Assembly (NCBI GenBank): GCA_004794655.1 | Contig: SMMW01000145.1 | Span: 2,157,501-2,221,500, forward strand | DNA: 64,000 nt | Direction: 5' to 3' | Source: Marisa cornuarietis | Lineage: Eukaryota; Mollusca; Gastropoda; Architaenioglossa; Ampullariidae | Shown here: positions 52,057 to 61,730 of the stretch, one piece after another | Numbering within the stretch: the stretch's first letter is position 1 | Layout of the letters: each line of letters starts with the position of its first letter | Notes under the pieces: model-generated | What the model saw: the letters and a program-made list of their open reading frames with translations, nothing else | The model's database searches: none | Told to the model about the DNA's origin: nothing | Program-made: the position numbers and the translations under genes

Positions 52057-53275
52057 TTAGTGAGGTAAGTAAAGTGAGGGAACGCAATGAGGCAAGTGAG
52101 TGTAGTGCTGTAGATTGTTTTCAATGAGGTAAGTGAGTGTAGTGCTATAGGTTGTTTTCAGTGAGGCAAGTGAGTATGGTGCTATAGGTTGTTTTCAATG
52201 AGGTAAGTGAGTGTGGTGCTATAGGTTGTTTTCAATGAGGTAAGTGAGTGTGGTGCTATAGGTTGTTTTCAATGAGGTAAGTGAGTGTAGGCTATAGGTT
52301 GTTTTCAGTGAGGTGAGTGAGTATGGTGTTATAGGTTGTTTTCAATGAGGTAAGTGAGTGTGGTGCTATAGGTTGTTTTCAATGAGGTAGGTGAGTGTGG
52401 TGCTAGGTTGTTTTCAACGAGGTAAGTGAGTGTGGTGCTATAGGTTGTTTTCAGTGAGGTGAGTGAGTGTGGTGCTATAGGTTGTTTTCAGTGAGGTGAG
52501 TGAGTGTAGGCTATAGGTTGTTTTCAGTGAGACAAGTGAGTGTAGTGCTATAGGTTGTTTTCAGTGAGGTAAGTGAGTGTAGGCTATAGGTTGTTTTCAG
52601 TGAGGTGAGTGAGTGTAGGCTATAGGTTGTTTTCAGTGAGACAAGTGAGTGTAGGCTATAGGTTGTTTTCAGTGAGACAAGTGAGTGTAGACTATAGGTT
52701 GTTTTCAGTGAGGTAAGTGAGTGTGGTGCTAGGTTGTTTTCAACGAGGTAAGTGAGTGTGGTGCTATAGGTTGTTTTCAGTGAGGTGAGTGAGTGTGGTG
52801 CTATAGGTTGTTTTCAGTGAGGTGAGTGAGTGTAGGCTATAGGTTGTTTTCAGTGAGACAAGTGAGTGTAGTGCTATAGGTTGTTTTCAGTGAGGTAAGT
52901 GAGTGTAGGCTATAGGTTGTTTTCAGTGAGGTGAGTGAGTGTAGGCTATAGGTTGTTTTCAGTGAGACAAGTGAGTGTAGGCTATAGGTTGTTTTCAGTG
53001 AGACAAGTGAGTGTAGACTATAGGTTGTTTTCAGTGAGACAAGTGAGTGTAGACTATAGGTTGTTTTCAGTGAGACAAGTGAGTGTAGTGCTATAGGTTG
53101 TTTTCAGTGAGGTAAGTGAGTGTAGGCTATAGGTTGTTTTCAGTGAGACAAGTGAGTGTAGGCTATAGGTTGTTTTCAGTGAGACAAGTGAGTGTAGTGC
53201 TATAGGTTGTTTTCAGTGAGGTAATTGAGTGTAGGCTATAGATTGTTTCACTGAGGTGAGTGAGTGCAGTGTTGT
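52057..53275. repeat. ~37-bp minisatellite, ~33 copies, higher-order repeat
   Basis: Monomer CTATAGGTTGTTTTCAGTGA followed by GGTAAGTGAGTGTGGTG or variants (GACAAG, GGTGAG; GTAGG, GTAGTG). A block beginning with the diagnostic variant TGCTAGGTTGTTTTCAACGA at 52401 recurs at 52727 with the same order of variant monomers, giving a 326-bp, nine-monomer higher-order unit. No coding potential. Confidence 0.95.
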
Positions 53276-53828
53276 AGTGAGGTAAGTCAAAGGTTGATGT
53301 CTAACAAATCCTGAATCATCCACCGTCTCAGGACAGACTGAGTTTTCGTTGTTCCTTACCGGTCGAAAATGACATCGTGGATTATCCTGTGACTGCCAGA
53401 CAGCAGGTGTTGTCAGTGAAGAGGAGGGTCGTTCGCTAGGGTGAGGTTAGTACAAGAGGCGGGACATTCCGAGTGTTGACAAGGCTAAAGAACGAATGGA
53501 GAAGACTACTTCATGCGAAGGAATTCAGAGACAGCGGGAGACATTAGAAGTCGCTTTGATGCCCGTTTTTTGTGGTTCCTCGGTCAAGGGGGGTAACACA
53601 TGCTGTGATCGTAATGACAGGTGCACATTAACATTAGAAAAATAAAATAAGTTGAGCTCATGAGGTTGATTATGCAAGGGGTACACATTAAGCGCAGCAT
53701 GATAATGGCCATCGTATTGAAAATAGCGGGTGTAGAAGACATTAAATACTATCTCCGACTTGATTTGAATTTCAGAAACAAGCGCGTGCATGTGGGAGAT
53801 GGTGGTGCGTGCTTGCCTGTATGCTTGA

Positions 53829-53830
53829 GT

Positions 53831-53905
<75 letters not shown>
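53829..53905. repeat. (GT)38 microsatellite
   Basis: The longest pure GT run in the window. Confidence 0.95.
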
Positions 53906-53909
<4 letters not shown>

Positions 53910-54062
53910 TTTCGTCCCAGTATCGCATAATATTTTGATGACTTTGTGGGTGTTTCATTTGCCTTCCTGTTTTGCTACACAAAGCCACGTTCTTTTGAAA
54001 TAGTTAATAGCAGAGAAAGAATGTAGTAGTTGTCTGCTTGTCCTCGCGCGCATGCACGCACA

Positions 54063-54063
54063 G

Positions 54064-54095
<32 letters not shown>
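54063..54095. repeat. (CA)n microsatellite
   Basis: About 15 CA units. Confidence 0.9.
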
Positions 54096-54099
<4 letters not shown>

Positions 54100-54636
54100 A
54101 GTTGTGTTATTGCCACACTTCTGACTGTGTAAACTGTCGTTAAACACCGTCTCCTGTCGTAGTCGTATACAGCACAGTGATCGTGACCCATGTACAGTCA
54201 TCTGTCCTGTACACAGAAGCTGACTCAGTGACTTTAACAACGACACTCAGCCAGTGACAGAAAATATCACTGGGGCCACGACAATAAGACTTGACAATCA
54301 CTACAAACAAACATAAAGCCACACCCAATCGACAGATACCGATCTCCATCTACTGGTGGGAGTGGGGGCGGAACTGGGTGCAGTCTATGTCTGCTGAAAT
54401 CAGGTAGACGTGAGCCATATCCACCTTTACTGCGTGAACACAAGACTGACCAACCAGTTATTTTTAGAAAGAGCACTAATTTCTCACAAAAATAAGTTGA
54501 AAAACTGTCATTTTTCTGTCAAATAACGATTAGAAGAGAAATGTAAAATTTGTTAAGAATAAATCACCACAAACAGGCACTACCGTACTTGAAAAAGACT
54601 TCTTTACTTTGCTACCCGCGTCCGAACTACCTGACT

Positions 54637-54915
54637 AAACCTGTGCTAGGGTACAAGTGACTACACCTGTGCTAGGGTACAAGGGACTACACCTGTCCTA
54701 GGGTACAAGGGACTACACCTGTCCTAGGGTACAAGGGACTACACCAGTTCTAGGGTACACGGGACTACACCTGTGCTAGGGTACAAGGGACTACACCTGT
54801 GCTAGGGTACAAGGGACTACACCTGTCCTAGGGTACAAGGGACTACACCAGTTCTAGGGTACACGGGACTACACCTGTGCTAGGGTACAAGGGACTACAC
54901 CTGTGCTAGAGTACA
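54637..54915. repeat. 26-bp minisatellite, ~10-11 copies
   Basis: Units of GACTACACCTGTGCTAGGGT plus ACAAGG, with variants (CAGTTC, GTCC, ACACGG) recurring in the same order across two blocks, again suggesting higher-order duplication. Confidence 0.92.
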
Positions 54916-55366
54916 ATGGATGTGAGGTGAGTTCCATGCTTTGTGTGAGACTACGACTGCCGATGACCTGTCATCTCACCTGTGTGCGCACCATGTTGAT
55001 GTTGTGCACGTCACGCTCGTCCATGTGTGTGTTATTGGTGACCAATCACAAGCACTTTTAAAGTTTTTGTAATATTCAAGCCGAGTATAGAAAAACAAGA
55101 AAATAAAAGGACAAGGCGTTTAATCAAAGTTCGTTTAATGTATAAGACAAAGCATATCACAGTATTATAGTGCCAGAAAGACTGCACAGTATATTATCAC
55201 AGTAAATAAACCCAGAACACAGAACATTCCATAACAAACCAATATTAAAACATTTCTATCACGGTTTGGGTACATATCGTATATCAGCATTATTAAGTAT
55301 TATTCCCTTTCAAGAAATAATATAGTGTTGAGCTTCGTGGGGCGATGACATAAAGTTAAGGTAATG
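54916..55366. other. Possible 3' end of the fibrocystin-L transcript
   Basis: No gene is seen. On the minus strand the variant poly(A) signals ATTAAA occur at about 55133 and 55119, some 1.5 kb past the PKHD1L1-like stop. Use of these is inference only. Confidence 0.25.
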
Positions 55367-55665
55367 TAGTTGTACTGTTGCACTTGTCTCCCTTGTACTG
55401 GTTGTACATGTAGCTGTACTGTTATACTTGTCTCCCTTGTACTTATTGTAGTTGTACTTGTCTCCCTTGTACTTTGTAATTGTACTGTTGCACTTGTCTC
55501 CCTTGTACTTGTTGTACTTGTAGCTGTACTGTTGTACTTGTCTCCCTTGTACTTGTTGTACTTGTAGCTGTACTGTTGTACTTGTCTCCCTTGTACTTGT
55601 TGTACTTGTATCTGTACTGTTGTACTTGTCTCACTTATACTTGTTGTACTGTAGTGTTGTGCTTG
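55367..55665. repeat. ~37/44-bp TTGTACTTGT-rich minisatellite
   Basis: Repeated TGTACTTGTCTCCCTTGTAC and TTGTAGCTGTACTGTTGTAC blocks, about seven units of unequal length. Open frames on both strands are repeat translations. Confidence 0.9.
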
Positions 55666-56647
55666 TCTTTCTGTATAGGTGCACTTTTACTCACTCCTTT
55701 TCCTAGTGTCAGAAATACATTTTCCTTGTGTACAAGTCTACACGTGCTTGTTGAATCTTTTAATAGTCGTTGTGGTTCCTCCGATGATTTCAGGATGTGT
55801 GTCTCTGTGTGTGTGTGTGTGTGTGGGCGCTAATGAGGAAATGTTTGCAATATTTTAGTAATATATATATATACACACATATACATGAAGAGTAGGAAGC
55901 AACTATTATTATACAAGAGGTTACATGCTTAGGACGGATATTAAACCAGAAAAATATACGTTCGCCATAAAATGAATATGATTTGATATTTTAAAAGTGT
56001 TCACGTTAGTTAAAAGTGTTTCCACAAAGGTGCAGATGATGTTCGTCTTTCCTACTTACAATTACTAAGCACAGAAAAGATACAACATTTGTAAAAGACT
56101 TGAGTTTGTGCTACTTCTGTAACTGGACTGCCGCCATTTTGAATCACGTGATTCTGACGTATGCACACTTGTCAAAGACAGTTATGCAGAAATTAACTGG
56201 CTTCTTGTTGTTGTATTTTACAATTCTATACTTTATCCTGTTCAAGAACTACTTGCTGACGAAATTAATTGATAATCTTTAGTAAGGTACAGCTCTTCAC
56301 TGAGTTTCTGTTACTCGTCGTCAAGAAAGTCTTTGAGAAACATGAGAAATGTCTGGAGGCCCTCGTCTGTACTTGGTGTTATCTGAGAAAATATAGTTGA
56401 CACTGTACAAACTTGATAAGGTTGACAGATTCACAGAGTACTTATGGGAAAACAGTGGCCACCACAGAGTGACCTGTCCGAGTGTTGTGCAGAGGAAAGA
56501 GTTATGTATAACAGTTATAGCACGCGCTAATGACAAAGGTATAGCAGTAATAACACGAGATAATAACACAAAGCAATGGTCGTGTGGTCTGAGAAATGTC
56601 TTGTAGTGCTGCCAGAAGTCAGTGGAAGTACATCACAACCTGGGGCC
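55666..56647. other. Downstream flank of fibrocystin-L gene, no gene seen
   Basis: Short (GT)n at 55806-55824 and (AT)n at 55861-55873. It may be 3' UTR of the minus-strand gene. No other feature is supported. Confidence 0.35.
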
Positions 56648-56973
56648 TCAGTACTTGCCAGTTGGCGAGGGAGTCAGCAGCTTCTCCGCGGAGCTGGGGC
56701 GCAGTCTAGGCCCGGCAAACACTGCGCGCTGGGTGGAGGGGGGCTCGTCTGGGATGGGGGTCACGGTGCGCACGCCTGGGGTCACCTCTGGGGTCAGCTC
56801 TGGGATCACCTTTGGGGTCATCTGTGAGGATAGTGGCGGGAGTTGGTTCTTGATGTCCGTTGTCAGGTGTGGGATGGGGGTTTCCAGCATGACCCGAGAC
56901 TTGAAGCTCAGGAATGTCTCCTCACTGCTCAGGGACACTGACCCGGTGCTGCCCAGACTCTTGTGCTTTGTGT
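56648..56973 (-). CDS. PKHD1L1: PKHD1L1 terminal exon, cytoplasmic tail
   Basis: Acceptor GATGATGCAG|AC, phase 1 in, so the coding begins DTKHKSLGSTGSVSLSS and the adjoining (GAT)n is intronic. The tail is rich in Ser, Thr and Pro with repeated P-x-L/V-T units (KVIPELTPEVTPGVRTVTP). TGA at 56650-56648. Confidence 0.88.
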
Positions 56974-56976
56974 CTG

Positions 56977-57068
<92 letters not shown>

Positions 57069-60000
57069 AGCAATTAAGCATCCTAAATCATTTTCATCAT
57101 CTATTATCATCGCTACAATTGAGTACATCCCTGTCATTGTTGGAAGTTATATTTCAAGCGGAGGAATAAATACGATTATGAAAGGTGCAAAGGTGTTCCT
57201 GACATTATGAGCATTATGAGTATAGAATGGGGACATCATGCTGACAGTTGTAAAAACCACAGAAAGATGCATGAAGTAGAGATGCCACAGTAAAACCTAA
57301 TCAACAACAGTTGATGACATCACTCACCATATGTCTTAGTCTGAGGGTAGACCTTGAACTTCCACAGTAGTATGAGGACTACCACCAACACCACAGCAAC
57401 GCAGGCGATAACAATGGCAGCAATGATTCCCGGATGCAACTTTTCGGACTAGACAGGAAAAAAAGGACGAGTTTTCGTGTACATTGTGAGGAGTTGTTAT
57501 AAAATTACAGCTTTTATCTTTCTACGATTTGTTAAGTCCATTGTTATCAAACTTTTATTGTGACCCTGCAACAGGTTCATCAAGACTTTAAGTTTGGTTC
57601 TGTTTGTTTGTTTGTTTGTTTGTTTGTTTTTTCTTGTTTTCTACTGCTGACATACATCTGTGTATCTGTCTCTGTTTGTCGACCAAAGTGTCTGCAAACT
57701 AACGTACCGTAGCCTGAGAGCCGCACGTGACCCCGTAGTAGGCGGCGCCATTCACGGACATGTAGGGTGAAAAGGTCAAGGACGTGCCACCGTAGGTCAA
57801 GGTCGTACCGTTAGCAATGCTGTTGCACACGCTGCTCAGAGCGGATGTGACGCCGAATGTCGTGCCCTCAAGCACTAGGCTCACTATCAAGCTGCCTGGA
57901 GGGTGGGAAAATACACGTGACGCAAACAAAAAAATATATATATATATATATATAGTGGCCAGCTGGGCAAAATTGTGAGGGAAGACATCACGTGACATTA
58001 CAGAAGTAGAGATGAGGGCAAAACTTTAAAAGTAAACAACACACGGCATGACAGAGGTTTAGATGAGGGGGAATTGTGAATATAAACAACACGTTGCATT
58101 ACAGAGTTTTATATGAAGGGGGAATTTCGAATAATCACAATCAGCAGACATAGGTTTGGATGAGGGTTAACTTGTAAAAATGAACAGTACGCGGCATGAC
58201 AGAGTTTTAGATGAAGGGGGGGGGGGTACTGTGTAAAATATAACACATAGCATTTCAGAGTCTTCCATATTCTCTACTGACATATGCTGCCCTGTGGCAC
58301 GTCGACAAACCAAGACAAAAGAGAGGTAAACCCCTTTGTTACTCTAAATAACTACAGGCAAAACGCCGAGGGTTACGATGCAAACAGATCACGTGACGGC
58401 AATACGTAGGCAGGGGAAGTACACGTGCCGCAAACATGTACTAAGGCGGCATTGGGGGAAAAATAATGTAACCAGTTCTAGTCCACATCACTCAGATCAC
58501 AAGCAGCTGAATCTACATCAGGAGACAGCAGTGACCTACGCTGTGACTCGAAGAACCATTTATCGTCACATCGCGTCGCACCTTCTCAAGACACATGACA
58601 CAGTGCACTAATTTCCCTGACGCCATATTATACTTTTGTGTGTAGTAATACACACATACACACAGAGTCACAGTCACACACACAGTCACACGCACACACA
58701 GTCACACGCACAGTCTCTCACACACAGTCTCACACACACACACACAGTCTCTCACACACAGTCACACACACACACACACAGTCACACACACAGTCACACG
58801 CACACACAGTCACACGCACAGTCTCTCACACACAGTCTCACACACACACACACACAGTCTCTCACACACAGTCTCACACACACACACACACAGTCTCTCA
58901 CACACTGTCACACACTTCCAGACACACACTCACCGCTCCTGTACGTGTGGCTGGTGACAACCACGCCCAACATGTTGTTGACGAAGTTGCGGACGACAGC
59001 CGCTTGGTAGGGCGCCCTGGTGACGTCATAGTTGATGTCAAACTTCAGCTCCATCTCGCTCGTGCTCTCTCGGGGAAGGTCACGCTGGGCAGGGGTTAAG
59101 AGGTTGGGGAAGAGGTCAGAGGTGAGGCGGTACTCCGGCGGACTCGAGGTCACCGTCAGTCGCAGAGGACAAACTCCCTTGTGACCCAGCTGGATGGCCG
59201 TGAACTCTGCCCTTCCTGTGGCAGGATCAAAGGTGACGGAGGTTGTGCCCCGGAGGGGACCCGGACAAACATCTGGAGCAGCGATCTCCAGGGCAGCTTG
59301 CCATGTGTGGCCCTGATGAGGAGTGGATATCACCCGCATAATCACAACCATAAGACAGAATTATTGCCCCTCCCACACAGCATCTCAGTACAGCCCGTGT
59401 CTGTGATGTACCTGTGATGTACCTATAATGTACCTATAATGTATGTTTAAAGTACACAAGTCTAGCGATTGCTTGTGAGTCTGATGACCAGACCGAGGAC
59501 TGGGACTGTTGTGTTTCTCAGGTTAAAAGAAAAAAAAGAATCAGAATGCATTAAGACCCGGATCTTTACAGCTCTCTTGATCATCACAAGAGACTAATAA
59601 CAGAGACATAGGGTGACTGTTGTCTCAGCATGTTTCATAGTTGAGCACTGACGATGGTTTACTTAGCACACTTACCCGCCACGCTATGTCCTGCACGATG
59701 TTACCTCCCCTGTCGGCCAGCTGCACAGTGACGTTCAAAGGGAGATCAACCACAGTAGGAGTAGTGGTTATTTCCCCTCTTGCAACAATGTCTCGTGGTG
59801 CGACCTGGCGACAGAATTACGAATTTGACTAACATAAAATTACAGCATCACTGAAGTACTCGTGAAAAACATCATCTAAGCGCCTCTGATAATTATCGTG
59901 CGGATGGAGTGCGTGCTCAGCGAAGTAATTGTACAAGGTGAGTGGGATGCGACTCCATGTTTATGTGAGCTCCCAACAAAGAAACATTTCTACCTCTGTT

Positions 60001-61691
60001 GCACAGAAAAAGACAATAAAGATGCATTGTATTTTATGACATTTCCTCCATGGTCTTTTTCCACAGTCGCACGCGCTGACACACTGACTGACACGCGCCC
60101 ACTGACTCTCTCCTTACTTTTATCCTCCGCGATGACAGTGAGTAGTTGGCGGCCTCAGGCGGGTAGGTGATGTTGAAATCGATGATGTAATCATCTCCAG
60201 GCAAGGTAATGGCAAGGTCCGTGAAGATGGCGGTGCCGTTAATAAAGGTCAAGTTGCTGGTACCCGTCAGTGACCCCTGACTTGTGCCCTCTGACCTCAA
60301 GGTAGCCTGCACTTGCCAGGGTCTGCTGACACTTCCCAAGTTAGTGACGAGATGACCCTGAGAAGAGAAATGTAGTTTCACAGCGTGTTACACAGTGAGT
60401 CACACAGTGAGTCACAACAGGCGAGTTACCAGCTTGCTCACAGCAAGTCTAAGGACCGTTCATAACAGGGGGGGGGGAAGTGTCGAGGCATCAAACCTCT
60501 GAAATGTCCCGAAGCCTCACTTTATTGGACCAAGTGTTTGCAAACAGGTTTAGACTTTCTCCAAACTGTTGACCCCAGTTCCCTGGTCTCAAACGTTCCC
60601 CACAAAATTGTTGTTTCCTGTGGCCTTCACACACAGCTTCAGAGTTGGTCAACCGTTAGATGACATTTTTCTGGTTAAGAATTGCCGTAAGTGTGGAATG
60701 AGCATGACACTCACGTGTAGAGGAGGCAGAGTAACATCACACAGCTGACTGCTGTCTCTCATACTCAAAGCTTTAGCCAAATGTGGCACTGCGACTTCAT
60801 ACGCTCAGAAACTCGTAAAAAAGTAGAAAGATATTTACTTCTCCATTATTAGTTTTGACTAATTAGCCTGACTAGAATGTCAAAGATAACAATTAAGGTT
60901 CTCTCCTGTTAACTAGAGACTAATTAGCCTGATTAGAATGTGCAGGGTAACAAGGTTCGCCCCTGTTTACTAGACTTTGTTGGGGTCTGACGATAGCTAT
61001 GACGTCATCGAGGTACAGACGTACTTTCTAGACAACGACCCTTCGCTCTTCCCACGGTCACGTGACTCCAGACGCTCTGCGTCCTTACGTCACAGCACCT
61101 TGTTGTCATTCACTTTGATCAGTTGACTAACGTGACATCACGTCACTGCTGTCTTTCGGCTGAGGTGACGTAGTTGTATCAGTGCTTTGCTTTGATGACT
61201 AAGGTGACGTCACTTCCTGACGTACTTACCTCGTCGTCATAGACGCCGAGCACGGGCTGATCTCTAAACGCTCGACCTTCTACCGCACCGGCCGGATGTG
61301 ACGTCAGAGTCAGGTTGCCCACGCGCTGCACGGTGACGGGTTCGGCGTCAGGACCGGCCGAGGGATCCTGAAGGGTGACGTAGGAGACTGGCGTCTGCAG
61401 CACGTCACTCAGGCCGTTCAGCTGGATCACCGTCACCAGGCGTTCAGCCGTGTCCACTGACAACACAGAGAAGGATTTAGTTTAGTGCTTGGTTGTGTGT
61501 TATTCATTGTGTTCCGTTGTAAGTATTATTGCTTCATACTGTATTACGGGTGTATTATGGTCGTGTCGGGTATTTTTACTGCACCACGTCTGATTGTGAA
61601 CAGTGAACAGAGAGACTCTAGGATGGCGTACAAGGTACTTTCCGGGCGGTGCAAGAAAGAACCATTTTCCCCTGACATTTTAGAGAAGGAC

Positions 61692-61730
<39 letters not shown>

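Noticed and set aside
56648..57073. A minus-strand open frame with about 30 consecutive Asp codons, apparently a poly-Asp protein
   Set aside because: The upstream exon ends in phase 1 and joins exactly after the GCAG at 56974-56977, leaving the (GAT)n in the intron. The poly-Asp is a frame artefact unless splicing fails.
58636..59099. Long plus-strand frames of repeated His-Thr-Ser
   Set aside because: They are translations of the CACACAGTC simple repeat running into the antisense of a real fibrocystin-L exon.
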